Below are positions 13,901 through 26,900 of a stretch of 64,000 bases of DNA, in pieces. Under the pieces are notes generated by a model that saw only the letters and a program-made list of their open reading frames with translations, made no database searches and was not told the origin of the DNA. The translations under genes and the position numbers were made by a program. How positions within the stretch are numbered: position 1 is the stretch's first letter; every line of letters begins with the position of its first letter. The stretch is from positions 39,760,344 through 39,824,343 of the forward strand of contig NC_059474.1 of NCBI RefSeq assembly GCF_018139145.2, written 5' to 3'. This stretch comes from Gymnogyps californianus. Taxonomy: Eukaryota > Chordata > Aves > Accipitriformes > Cathartidae.

Positions 13901-15217
13901 TAAAAATGACAGAGCAGCCAAATGACTGCAATAATCTCATCTGCTGATTGATTTGGATCCCAAGCTGCTTTTATTGCAAGAGAATGAAGTACCATTACAT
14001 CTGGGAATATATTTTCTCTAGCAATGTTTTGTTATATCTAATGAAAGACAGTGAATTGGGATATTTTTCTTAACTTCAAAAATGTCACTTTTCCTAACAA
14101 AACCACCATAAGAACTCCCAATTAATTTTTCCAAATATAGTCACTGTATTACAAGGTAGTTCTATCTGTGTATAAGCAATGATGATAGTAACCAGTGGGG
14201 AAGGTCATTAGGAAGCCTTCCTGGGAATACTTACCAGCTAGATATCCAACATTTTGGGGTTTGGAGCCAGGATAACAAGGCTGATAGGATAGTAGATCAT
14301 GGACTATAGATTATTTACTCAGCATGGGATTGCTAGCTTCAGCAAATAGAAGGAAAGGGAAAAGAGTTTGAGTTCCAGTTAAAATATAGTTTGAAAAGTA
14401 GGCCAAAAAGATTAATCTAACAAAAAAGCAGAACACGCTGCTGAGTGTATGGCAAAAGCTTTTAAGAGAGCATAGTTATGAGATCTAAAGTCTTTTGAAA
14501 AGCGAAAGGTACCAAACATTGTTCCATATATTTATTTCACCACTTGAACAGCTCAGAGGCATTTAATGTGCATTCTTCCACAAAGGCAACAATGTTCACA
14601 AACTTCGCATTCAAGAGTCAAGACATTTTCTCACTGCAAGTTGGAAATGCAAGGTTTTGAACACAATAGCAGCAAACAATTAAGAACTCAGGATTCTAAA
14701 TTAGGAAATATGGAGATAAAGGAGAAAGAAAACATTGGGTTTTATGAGACTAGGAAAGAAAAGCCTTTGTTTCTAGGTGTCTTTGTCTCTACAAGCATAA
14801 AGGATGCCCAGTCATTTCATTTCTAATATGCATATGATAATTTTGGTAGTACTTTGTGACGTTCTCTTCTTGAATATCTAATACAACGCTAAATGAGTTT
14901 AATGGAATTCAGAAAATAACTTAAGAATGTCAGAAGTCTGAGACAGATTCTAAATTATTAAGATACTAAATGATCAACTTCTTGTTCCAATTTTACAATC
15001 TCAAAGATATTTTCAACCTTTTCTTTATAATGTGGCTAATTAAACCCAGCTGATAGTGATCTTTTTTAAAATAGTATATCTGTCATTTCATAAAATGCTT
15101 TGGATTTTTTCTTGATTCTGAGTTGATGTTTATAAAAGTCTTTCAGACAGAAGAAATTGATTGACTGTGGAGGAAAGAGAGAAACTGTCTATACATAGAG
15201 GGAAATGGACCCTATTT
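7914..15217. other. Intergenic desert, no gene seen
   Basis: AT-rich sequence with homopolymer runs (T/A-rich at 8649-8677, poly-T at 10715-10734, poly-A at 12253-12266). None of the short open frames resembles a known protein, and I recognise no LTR or CR1 tail. Confidence 0.55.
10715..10734. repeat. Poly-T tract, 20 T
   Basis: An uninterrupted homopolymer of 20 T. It could be the antisense poly-A tail of an unrecognised retrocopy, but no retrocopy body is evident beside it. Confidence 0.9.
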
Positions 15218-15282
15218 TTGTAAAGCTGCTGTGGTCTACTGATGAAAAGTGCTGTATAAAAGGTAGGTATTATAATTATTAC
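15218..15282 (+). repeat. Old SINE/LINE tail (MIR or L2 type)
   Basis: The segment TGTAAAGCTGCTGTGGTCTA followed by GATGAAAAGTGCTGTATAAA and a TATTATAATTATT end matches the layout of the MIR/L2-type tail, a GTAAAGCGCT...AAAGCGCTATATAA...ATTATT pattern. Divergence is high, so the family is uncertain. Confidence 0.45.
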
Positions 15283-18200
15283 AGAGAGCTGTCAAATACA
15301 CAAAGTAAACCAATCAAAAAAGTAGAGATTTTTTTCATTAACTTTTTTCAATTATAGTAATCTTAGTTGTTACTTATAATTACACTCAGTAACAATTTTT
15401 CAGACAGCACTGTTATTTTCAAGTTGATCGTGTCCCTTTAAATAAATCCCATCATGTGTCTAAATCAACCACATGGCAGAGAGCTGAAGCAGGTATTTAA
15501 AACCCCATGGACACTGCAGATTCTGTGTTTGTGAACTTTTCAGTCATGATCTCAGTTCGGGATTTTCTTGATAGAGATACAAAAGATATTCACTAACTCA
15601 TTGCAGTATTTTTTTATTATATGTACATGTTATATTTCCCTAGATTCTTCTAATTTTGCATTTCTAAAGGTCAAAAATGTTCCTCTGATACAAGAGAATG
15701 CTCACTTTATTCACTAAATGGATCAGGGGAAAAAGAACATATATATATACACACAAATATTAAGCAGAGGGACTGAGGCAAAGATCAAAATCAAAGTGGG
15801 GCTTGGATTCCTGAGACTTCTTATAGAAATTAATATGCCTGCCCAAACTAAATAAATGGAGATTTTATGCCAGAATATGTTTCAGCAATAATTTAAATAC
15901 CAGACAGTATGTGTCACAATGTGGGAAAAAAGGTCAGACCATATGCTAAAGGGTGACTGAAACAAAAAACAGAAAGTAAACTAAAAAGGTAATACAAAAG
16001 AGATCAAAGTTATCACACTGCAGTCAGAAATAAGATAGGCAGACCCAAGCTACACATTTTAAAGCACAGAACTGTCTACGAACTCCACTGGGGGTGCAAA
16101 GTCATGCTATCTTTACAGTCTTATATCATATAACATTGCTTTCATCTGTCATCAGAAAGTAAATTAGAAATGTTTTCCCATTCCACAACACACTCCCATC
16201 CTTTTGCATAAAACTGTGATATCCCTTCAATCAGGGCACATATTCTCCTAGTTTAAATCCTTTCTGCTGCTTGGCTACTGCTCCCATATTGAAATATTCT
16301 TCCCTATTTGGCCTCTGATTTCCCAACACAGCATTCAAGCTGGAAATTATGTGGATGACTGGGTAACGCCACCTCTTAGGAGCCACACTGATTGTATCTT
16401 CTCATTATATTTGATTACAGTTCTTGATAAACTAATCTAACAAAAAGGATGACAGAAGATGCCAAGGAAACTTCCTTATGCAATTACAGCCTTAACTGCA
16501 AGCTTGGAAGCACCTGTTTAAAAGCAGTGATATTCTTATTTTACTTCTTCATTTTTTAATACAACTATCTGTTGCTTAATAATCTCTCCTGTATGCCAGG
16601 AAACAAAGAGGCAGGAACAATCTGATGAAGCCACAGGTTGGAATTTGGATCTTGCCTCTGTTTGGAAATTGTCAAGACCCAATCTAGAACAAGTGCGTCC
16701 CTCCATGGACACTTGTATTCAGATAAGAGTGACACCAAAATTCATGTAAGGCTAAAGAATTGCACTATTACTAGTTATTATCTGTCAGTAATAAGGTAGA
16801 CAAGCCTTCACTAGTGAGGAAGACAGCTGTAAACCTTGTAAGGCAGAAATAAAGGAGACGCTCTTTACATACTTCTTGTTACGGTTTTTATTTGGGGCTG
16901 CATTCTGTATCTCATCCCACCCTTTTCCTGCCCTCCTCTGTTTTTAAAAGGTTGTAAAATGGTCTTCTTGTTTGAGAGGAATTTACTAACCTTCTGTTTG
17001 ACTATGGATTTTGATCCACATCACCACACCATTTAAATTCTCTGAGCCATGTTCTGTTAATTCTCTCTTTTAATCTGCTACAGGAAACAACCACATTCTG
17101 CTGGAAGACAATATAATGCATTTCTCCAAGTCCATTCCTCTTTCATTCTCATTAGTAGATTCCCAGATCCACAGAGTCCTTCAGAAATAGAGAGCTTGAG
17201 AGAGATAGGAGTGCAAGTGCGCAGTGCCATCATCCTGCTTTCCTGTGGCCAGTGACAGCTGTACGCATAAAGAGTTCCTTTCCAAACCTTTGTATGACGG
17301 GCAATGATCTGGCTCTGCCTTATGCATTGCTTTTTAACTTTTCCTTCTCACTTACATGCTACAGTGCAGGCGTTGGGGAAGTCAACGGAAGATCGGTAGT
17401 ATTATTAAACTTTGATCCAAGTTATATTGGGGAAAACGGCTTATATGTCAAATGTTTCTAAAGTTTTTATTCGCAGGTTGAAGAACATGAAAAGCTACTT
17501 CTGGACCAAACAATGGAGTCCTATGATGCTGCAATTTCCTCTTAGCAAATGAAATACAACATTCTTAATCAATGGATCAATTTTTTAGCTCTTAGAGTTC
17601 AATTAAATGTGTCTGTAATATCTGTGACAGTAAAGCTCATGCCACTGGAAAGAAAAAAAAAAAAAACAAAACTAAGAGAGATGGAGACCTATAACTGTGC
17701 TGAACTTCTGCAAATGGTAATAACAAGCCTGGGAGAAAAAATGTCATTAAACTGACAACACAATGCAGTCCAGTGGATAGGTAAGAGACTAGATCCTATT
17801 CCCATCCATGCCAACAGCATTATATGTTTATGTCTTCATGGCAGAATTAGCACAAGTAACCAGGTAGCAGCAGCCACGGCTGAATGCTCAGCTCGGCTTA
17901 GCACATGCTCTGCTGCAGCAGGGAGGGTGCCCAGCCATCTCTCTGCCCAGCCCAGCCACTTTCAGAACAAGAAGTGAAAGCATTGCATGAGCATGGCACT
18001 GGAGCCAGCTAGACATCTGCTACCCAGGCTAGGATCTTGAGAAGGTGCTGCCATCCATTGTATAAATATACCAGAAGCTCTGGAGCTAGTCTGGGAAGCT
18101 TTCCATTGCATACTACAGAGATGCATTTCATCAGAGCAACAGTTGCTATAATACCAAGGAGATAACCTTTTCCTATCGATACAACGCTCCTCCATATGTC

Positions 18201-18643
18201 TCACTAAATGTTTTAGGCTGTCCCCGTTGGCTCTTTGCTTTGCAATGAGGTGACTACTTTAGAAACCTCCACAGTGAATTGCAGAGGAAATTGCACCATT
18301 TTCAGGAGATATCAATTATTATGGAAAAGTAGTGGAAAATTGGTCATCAGGAGAATTATTTATGCATCCTCATTCCAATGGGCACATTGAGACCTAGTGA
18401 AAATGAGCTCAAAGCTCTAGAGCAGACCTCCACCTACTGTAAGCATCCTTAGAAGTGGAAGAAGTGACTTCAGGAGAAAAGCTAAGGCAAGCAAGCACTC
18501 AAGTTAACTCTGCAGTGCAAATAGACCCACACCTAACGATACCTAAATTATTAGGAAATTAATTATGTCATTTACCTCTCTTGCCAATCTCCACTTACTT
18601 CAGTAACAGTTAATCCAACACCAAAGTGCTGACCCTTTCATAC
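15283..18643. other. Intergenic desert, no gene seen
   Basis: No supported gene. A weak MIR-like patch lies at 15770-15820. A poly-A run sits near 17652. A short open frame at 17252-17461 has no identifiable product. Confidence 0.55.
15770..15820 (-). repeat. Possible MIR fragment
   Basis: GGACTGAGGCAAAGATC and, further on, GGGGCTTGGATTCCTGAGAC resemble the antisense MIR blocks for 'aaactgaggca' and 'gctgggattcgaacc'. The match is short and degraded. Confidence 0.3.
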
Positions 18644-19224
18644 TGTCCTGGTTTCGGCTAGGACAGAGTTAATTTTCTTCCTAGTAGCTGGTAGAGTGCT
18701 GTGTTTTGGATTTAGTAGGAAAATAACGTTGATAACACACTGATGTTTTTAGTTGTTGCTAAGTAGTGTTTATACTAAGTCAAGGATTTTTCAGCTTCTC
18801 ATGCCCAGACAGCAAGAAGGCTGGAGGGGCACAAGAAGCTGGGAGGGGACACCACCAGGACAGCTGACCCAAACTGGCCAAAGAGCTATTCCATACCATA
18901 TGACATCATGCCCAGTATATAAACTGGGGGAGCTGGCTGGGAGGGGGATCGCTGCTCAGGAACTAACTGGGCATCGGTCAACGAGTGGTGAGCAATTGCA
19001 TTGTGCACCACTTGCTTTGTATAGTTTAATTATTTTAGTATTACTATTGTCATATTATTATTATCATTATCATTGTTTTTCATTCCTTTCTGTCCTATTA
19101 AACTGTCTTTATCTCAACTCACGAGGTTTTTTTTTCCTGATTCTCTCCCCCATCCCAGGGGTGGGGGGGCAGTGAGCGAGCGGCTGCGTGGTGCTTGGCT
19201 GCCGGCTGAGGTTAAACCATGTCA
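18644..19224 (+). mobile_element. Solo LTR of an avian ERVL-type retrovirus
   Basis: About 581 bp running from TGTCCTGGTTTCGGC to a TTAAACCATGTCA end, so it has TG...CA termini with short TGTC-type inverted ends. It contains a TGACATCA site at 18901, a TATATAA box at 18916-18922, an ATTAAA poly(A) signal at 19097-19102 and an ATT-rich stretch before it. It is clearly the same family as the - strand LTR at 35880-36466. No internal retroviral sequence flanks it. The 5-bp flanks CATAC and CATTC agree at 4 of 5 positions, consistent with an aged target-site duplication. The open frame at 18753-19175 inside it is not a gene. Confidence 0.9.
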
Positions 19225-20826
19225 CATTCATAGAAATAATTGTGCTTAGCTTCCCTTTGTTGCCTGTTGATGTGAAGGTTTAGTTACCATTCATTTAATT
19301 GTTCCCCATTAAGAAATGTCAGGGATCTCTTACACGAATTATTGAGTAACAGGTAGGCTGATGCATGAATTTACTGTGTACCAGCTACTCTTCATTAACG
19401 CTATGGATGTGGATGCTCTTAACCCACTGAAACAGCACATTGCTGCAAGGTACAACAAAGCAGCTCCTCACTAATCTCCCTGTGTAGACCAAATGTTTCT
19501 AATTACACCATACTACTTCAGTCCAGAGAGAAGCTGTGTGTTTGTCCTCGTGTGAATGCTGAAGTCCCACCTGGCAAAATATAAAAACTATAAGCGACAC
19601 AGTGTGCAAAACATTGCTTTTAAAATTGGATTTAGTCAAATGGATGCAGCAGAAGGGGTGTTCAGAGCATGGCATGAATATTAGGACAACATTTGACTGG
19701 AATGGAAAAGCCATCATCAGGCATTTGGAAAAGGAATAAGGCAACAATTTCAGCTCAAACTTCTGGATAATGTTGACAAAGATCTGCCACTTCTGAACAG
19801 AAGTTCTGCTGCTGGGAAAAAAAAAAAGATATATTTCAATACAAGCTAAAGAAGCAATGATGGGAGCTTCTTTTTAATATTGAATACCACTTGGCTGCAA
19901 TTATGAGCAGTCCACACTTACATAGTAAAAGCGAGCACAGATCCATTTGCAAAAAATGAAAGACAGAAAGTGAAAATTGCTGAGGGTAAGACAGAGTGCC
20001 TAGAAGCTGGGTGTCCAGACAGCATGACTCACAACACAAACTTGAGCTCTGACACATCTCAAGCCAGGAAATCACTCTAATTTGTGACATTGATTGCAAT
20101 CAGTGAAGTGGCTACTGTACATAATAGCTGCTCTCCTGTGCAGTACATTTTGTGCTGTACTTGGCTGATGCAAGCCAATTTATAGTCTGCTAGGTACTAA
20201 TACCCAAAAGGGAGGCAGTCTTACTGCCTTCCTCCTCTGAAGCAAGCTTTTACTTCTCTTCCTTTGTTTCGACCCCATTTGTAAGACCTATCTGAACACT
20301 TCACTGTTCTCTTGGACCCCAGTGTACCCCAATATTACTTAGCTGGCAGTCATAAAATGCAATATGGAGTTGATCCAAAGAGCAGTGAATCAGTGGAAGA
20401 AAGCCTATTGAACCAAGATTCAGGGGAATCAAGCAAAGAAGGTGGGTAGCACAATCTGTAAAGAAGGTCTATTTTAGGTTTCTCAGTCTCCAAAATAACT
20501 GTCAGTGTTAACAGGAATAGCAAAAGAAAGGACAAGATCTTTGCTTTACTTTTTCTACTTGTTTGCCTGTTATATTCAGTGTTTGACAGGCATATAGCTA
20601 TATATAAAACATAATAGATGAATGTATCTAATGTACCAAAATCAGGCTCTTAACATTAATAGTAACAAAGTAGAAATTATAATGGAATGACAATCAGCCT
20701 TTCTAACAGGGAGAAAATGAAAAATGGCAAGATGCTTTCAGAAAGGTATACACAGCCTTGCAGATTCTGTTTTAAAATATAGCCTTGTATCTCTCGGATT
20801 GGAAAAGATGTTTCCTGAATGCCTAA
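19225..20826. other. Intergenic DNA, no gene seen
   Basis: Only short open frames with no recognisable product. No repeat family recognised. Confidence 0.55.
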
Positions 20827-20957
20827 GCTTTAAGGTCAGAATGGACTATTATCACCATCTAGTCACCTCAGCCTCCTTTATTGCACAAGCCATAGAATTT
20901 CACCAAGCAACTCCTACATCATGACAGAACTCATTGATCTAAGGCATCTGCTACATT
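20827..20957 (-). mobile_element. Old CR1-type LINE 3' fragment
   Basis: TTTAAGGTCAGAATGGACTA, then ATCACCATCTAGTCACCTC, then CCATAGAATTTCACC follow, in the same order, the antisense CR1 3' region common in reptiles and birds (a 'ttaaggccagaagggacca...catctagtc...ccatagaatttcaccc' arrangement). Divergence is greater than in the CR1 copies at 6018 and 51460, so this is an older subfamily. Confidence 0.7.
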
Positions 20958-23900
20958 TGACCAAAAAAAAAAAAGTTATTCCTGATGCATTGTTGTTGGA
21001 ATAACTTCTGTCAGTTCCACTATTCGTAATATCAACAGGTAGACTCTTTTCCAACATATGCCTCAGAGAATCTACCTACCAGCAGCCAAGGTGCTTATGG
21101 TGACCTACTTTTTAAGTTCATTTTACTTAGCCCATGACAGCCTAGCACAGCAACCTCAATCTATTCTGACTGACACCAAGGCTCTGCAGAGTTGTAGTGT
21201 CTATACCACAAACACTTTTTATGTGAGATGAAAGACAGACCTCTTGAGATAATGAAATGAAGTTACCAAACCTGAGCAGAATGGATGAATGACGGGTCTG
21301 GGCAGTAATTGATTGTCCAGCTTGCTAAGGACCAGATCTGGCATTCCCAGGACATTCCTGACTCATTCCAATTTCTTCATGATGCAGCTAGAACCAAAGC
21401 ATGGTCACTTTTGTGTCTCTTTTCATCCTAGTCCCCACCACCTCAAACTCAGCTGCTGAGTGCGTAGCAGCCTGCTCCATCACAGCTGCTCTTGCCACAG
21501 CTTGGCTGGGTGAAATCAGCCTCTCTGCTGCAGGTTATGTTCTGCACCGTGGCATTTTGCCAGCTGCAACACGTAGCAGGGTGTCTTCAAAGGCTCATTC
21601 AGAGTTTAAACCCTAGATACCAGGATCTGAAAGTATGCATCTCAGAAGGCTAAGTTAAGAGTCCCGATATGTTAAGCTTCCGGATAGCTGCAGCTCTCTG
21701 CAGCTGCTGGCAGGGGATGGGAACTCACAAGATACAAATCTCTCCCAAGGCCTGGGCTGTACTCTAGTTTCAGTGATTTCAGGAGGAAAGGGGATGGGGA
21801 TACAGCCAGCCCTCACTGTGGTGCACCCTCCTTCCCTCCACTTGTACCACACTCATGCCTTTTCATTTTGTCCCTTTGCTCCCCTCTTCTCAGTAACTAT
21901 GACTGGCAGCTAAAATAATATTGCTTTAATACATATTAGAAAATCTGTCAAATGTAGCTCCTTCATGGCGACTTTCCTTCCCGTGGCCGTCTCTTTCCTG
22001 AAGCGTATTTTGGTCTCTCAGATGGAGGCAAGTAGCCCATCCAGCGCAGGAAGAGCCGGAGCACCAGGCTACGCTGTCTTCTGGCAGCAAGATGAAAGGC
22101 AGCCTGGCAGAGCTTTGCCATGGCTAATGCTTGTGACTTTACCGGATACGTACTTCTTGTGAGCTCTATCTTGCCTACAGAACCTGCATTTTTTTGTGAC
22201 AAGGTGCTAAAATTGAAACTAGTGGCAGAGTGCTTAAATTATCCCCAAGGACTTTAGCATTGTAAAGCCTGAAGGGGAAAAAAAAAGACTTCCAGACTTC
22301 AAACAGAAAGAATGAAAAGAAGTAAAAAAAGTCTATGAGGTGAAATTATATATACTACAAAGAAACGAGACTCTTTGTCTTCCATTTGCCACAGCTGAAA
22401 AAAAGTGCAATTCATTACAGGATAGGAAAAAGAAGTGTATTTACAAAGTCCTCAAGAATGGGGTTACTCCAGCTGTTCAGTTCAATGTGAGGTTTATTAT
22501 GAAATACTCTTTTAGCAGCATTAGGAAGGACAAGAGTTGCCATCTGAATACATGTATTATAATTACCAAAAAGAAAGCACATCGCTCTTAAGGGGAAGTG
22601 TAGCAGCCACTTCATAAGGTATGCTTCCTTCAGTGTGAACACACTGATGCCCTGTCTCTGCAAAGTGACTGATTCAGCAAGTACAAATGTAATACTATTT
22701 TTTTTAAAACCAGAAATATCTTTGTCCTTTTTTTATCTCTACTCTCCCCTTTCACTCTTTCCTAAGTAAAAAGCAATCTACTAGTTAAAAAAAAAACAAC
22801 ACACTTATTTTAGATGTTGTTATCCTCCCATAATTTTCCACTACAGAAAATTTATCCAGATTCATTTGACATATGCAATAAAATCTGCACTTGTAAATAC
22901 AATTAATGCTATACAGTACCCTATTAAAGCACGCTAACTTATTAAAGCTTATCAGATACTAATTATGCTCAAGTGGTGTTAATCTCAGTATATCCCTCAG
23001 AGAAAAAACATGTTATCGACCAGGAATAACAATAATCTTGAACCAGAGGATTGGTTATGGAACATTAACATATTCGGGGTTTTGTGAAGGTAACTTTGAA
23101 AGAGACTAGCAACAGAGACATTTAACCAGCATTTTGGTATATTCAGAATTATGAGACTAATGCCTAACTTTTAACACATTCAGGCACATTAGTTCAACAA
23201 GATAGTTCACGAAGCACCCAGTCTGTTCATGTAAGGGGGAACTGCCAGAGCATCAGTTTTTATGATGTATCATAGTACATTATTCTCCCCACAGAAGACT
23301 TCTTACATGCTAATATTTTTAAAATACAATAATATCTAAAAATACATATATATATATACACAAAAATTTAAAGTTTACAAGTAAGTCATTTAACCTTTAT
23401 TGTGAATGGGATTGTTTAAGAGAAACTGCTGTCATCAATTGTTTACTCAACTAACAGGTGTTTATTCTAACCATGTTACTGTTCCTCATTAAAAACAGAG
23501 TGGGGATTTACAGCATATTTTGCATACCTAACGTGGCAATTAGGCAAGATTTTTCAGAAATACCTCATGATTCTAGGTACTTCAATTTTTCAGATATTCA
23601 GAGGAAGCAGAGGATGATTTTTTAATTTTTTTTTATTTTTTTTTTAAAAAGGCATTTCTTAAAGTCTTGTTGGACAGGCACTTCAGACTCCAGTGTTATT
23701 AATCACTTGGGGAACCTCAGCTAATTGGTCGTATGCTATAAATGGAGTTGGTGCCCTGCTGTTTGTGTGTTTCATGCCTGTTGAGGGGAGCAGGAGTAAC
23801 TGTACATTAGGGATTTTTAAAGTGTGTACATGAGTTACAGGCAAGCAAACAAGGTACAATAGGGAAAGGTAATGCAGGGCAGGCATTAAAATCCAATTAA

Positions 23901-26900
23901 ATTAAATCAGTATATTTCACTGTTGATGGGCATTGGTTCTGTTTCCTCTCCTGTAAACTGGGTATTGGGGTGTCACACTGAAGCATAACTCATTGGATTT
24001 CAGCTGCTTTTTCAGACAAATAAGCAACCAGCTGATTTCACCGTGTCTGTGCCTCTGCAGTTGTCAGGGAAACACATATTTCCAAGAGGAAGAGAGCCAG
24101 TTCCTTCCACAGATGTTCTGCACTTACCAGACCTATCAACTAAGTATCTCTGAGTATTGTTGGGGGGTTTTGTCTCACCTTTTGCTGAGCTCCTGTCTAT
24201 TTGCTCCTGAGTACAAGGCACCAGCATCCCATCCAGCAGGAGCCTGATGAGCAGGATTATGCAGGTCAGGGAGCTCTGCAGTTTGAGGAGACCCAGTGGG
24301 TTCCTGGTGGAGAGCAGCACTCTGTGCCCTTCAGAGCACCGCAATGAGGAGAGAGGAACACCATCCCCTCAAGTCTCTTGTCCACAAGGAACTGTTGTGT
24401 TTACCAGCGACATACCAGTTGGGAAACGGTGCAGACAGTGTTCAAGAAATCACAGACTTTGAACCACAGAGAGGAGCTCAACTCTCAGCTCCCTTAGCAC
24501 CAAATTCTTTTCCTGTCCTATGCCATACAGTGAAAAATAAAAAATATTTGTGCTGGAAGCCAAGTCTGCAGACCAAGGAAAAAAGTAGATTTGTTATCAG
24601 CAGACCCCTGACAATACATGGTCTAAGAAGGCTCAGCTGTGTTATCATCCATCTTAGCTTACCTGGGATAATCCCTCCTTAATGCGTTCCATATGCCTAT
24701 TGTGCTATATAAAGTAATGCTAAAATGAATCAAAACAGTAAAGAAGACAATAGAGCTCTATACACATGAATATTGTACTAATTAAGAAAAAAGAAAGCGG
24801 GGGAGTCCAAAGGGAAAAGGGTAAATTTTCTCTAACAACTAGCCTGTTTCTTTTACACTGAATTCAGGGAAATTAATTCCTTTACATACTAATAAAATAT
24901 TTCTACAAACTCTATGAAAGCTGGCAGCAGAAACTTTGGAAACACCTCCTACTTCTACAGAAACAAACCCCTAGACTGGAATAAGAGGTCCAGAGGAGGG
25001 ATATTTTAAGATCTGTGTAAAAGAAAGTCTCAAAAGTTACGACTATGGATGTGTGTATGAAAAGGGACTATTTAGGTAGTGGGTTTGTTCAAAATTTGAC
25101 AAAAGACAGAAGTATTGTGAGGTTAATGAGCAGTTTAGATGAAAGGAAATAAAGCAAGGAGCAATTGTACATAATAACAGAAAACCAAATCCTTCTTTAT
25201 TCAAGTTCAACATCAAGATGAAGGAAACTCTGTATGAACAAAACCAGAATAATTTGATCTAAGATAGTAGTCCTATTCTCCCACTGATGGAAGCAAGTCG
25301 AGATCTGACATGAGTAATTCAAGTGAGCAATGCTACAAGAGAGAAGAGTGCAAAATGTGTGCAAAATCATGGCCTGATATTCAGTTTTACAAAAGGAAGC
25401 CAAATATTAATAGACAAGTAACAAGATAGGACAATATAAAATACATACAAAAGGGTTGTTAAAAGGGAAAACCCCTACAGGCAATGTAGATTTCAAGCAG
25501 CTACCCAAATCATGAAGTGGAGAACATTAAGCAGAAGGAAAAATCAGGGAAAACAAACTGGGATAAAATACTGAAAGAGTAATACCACACCACAAAACGT
25601 GAAAAAGGAAATTGGGAAGGGAGTAATACATGGTTATATTTTGAAAAACAGAGACATGCTTAGGGATGTACAGCGAAGGTGGAGGAGTAGCTAGACAATA
25701 GTAATCATAAACAATTTATGTTTGTAAGTAGGATGGTGGACATACATAGGTGGACATAAAGAGACTACAACTAATCAGAATAAATCTTGGAGGGACATGG
25801 AAAACACAGGGGGAACTGGATGGGATAGAGCCATAGAGTGGAAGGGTACAGGGGGGAAACTGAGAATGCAAAATAATTAATATAAGCCCAGCTGCTCTGT
25901 GGCTCTTCCCACAATGAATGAACTTTTAGAGAAAACTAGACTGATGAGCAAGCAAGCACAAAAAGTAACTGAGAATAAAAAAAAAAGATTAAAGAAGGAT
26001 TATAGAATTAAGCTTGCAAACAAGCCTCAAAGAAAAAATCAGAACACAAGGATAAAAATCAAATTGCACTAGAGTTTAAAACATACAATAAAAGATTTTT
26101 AGAAATTGAAGAAGGAACCACTAAAGGTAATTGTAACAAACTAGAAGTGTTTATCCAGTCCAGCTTCTCTTTGTCATTAACAGATGTTGAAATCAATGAG
26201 ATCAATGGGTTCAGCTGAAGCATTTGAGTCATTCTTATTCTCTAATAATAGATGAAAGCTGTTTTAAGCTGTGGGCTAGATGACTGGTGTAATGCCTGAA
26301 AGCAACAGCACATGAAGAAATAAAATGCTTTCTTTACAATGTGTTTATTTTGTGTATTTGTCAGCACTTGAGAATTATCCACATCACTGGTTTGCTGACA
26401 GTTTGTCCCCTTTCTTCATCTCTGCAAAACAAAAGTGTATGCCAATAAAAGCAGTAGCAAAGCTGGAAGTGAAAAGGTAGCAGGAAAGGTATATAATACA
26501 GAAAAGTGTAAATAATTTATGTTAAGAAAAAGTTAGGCATACTGCAAACACCGGTTACCCTTAAAGCTAAGCTCTGCAGAAGACTCGAATGACATGGTGT
26601 GACTTTGTGTGGTGTAGGAGTGTCATATCCCAGTAAGTCAACAGTCGCAACCCTGAAATATTAGCTCTCCTGAATAGTCAAAAGTAAGATCGTAAATACC
26701 ACCAAAATGCTGCTAAAATCAGAAAATGACTGAATTATCTCAGAAGGAACTACATTTGTACTCCACTTCTAAAAGACTGTTTATGGCTACTTATGTTAAT
26801 TTTGATAAGATTTGCACACACCACTGAGTCTTTTAAGAAAGAAGACCCCTATCCTGCTTGAAGGATTTTGAGTCCTCTTCCTTCTCTCAGCCACCTACTA

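Noticed and set aside
18753..19175. 140-codon frame that resembles the frame at 36004-36354
   Set aside because: Both lie inside LTRs of one family, so their similarity is DNA homology of the LTR and not evidence of a conserved protein.
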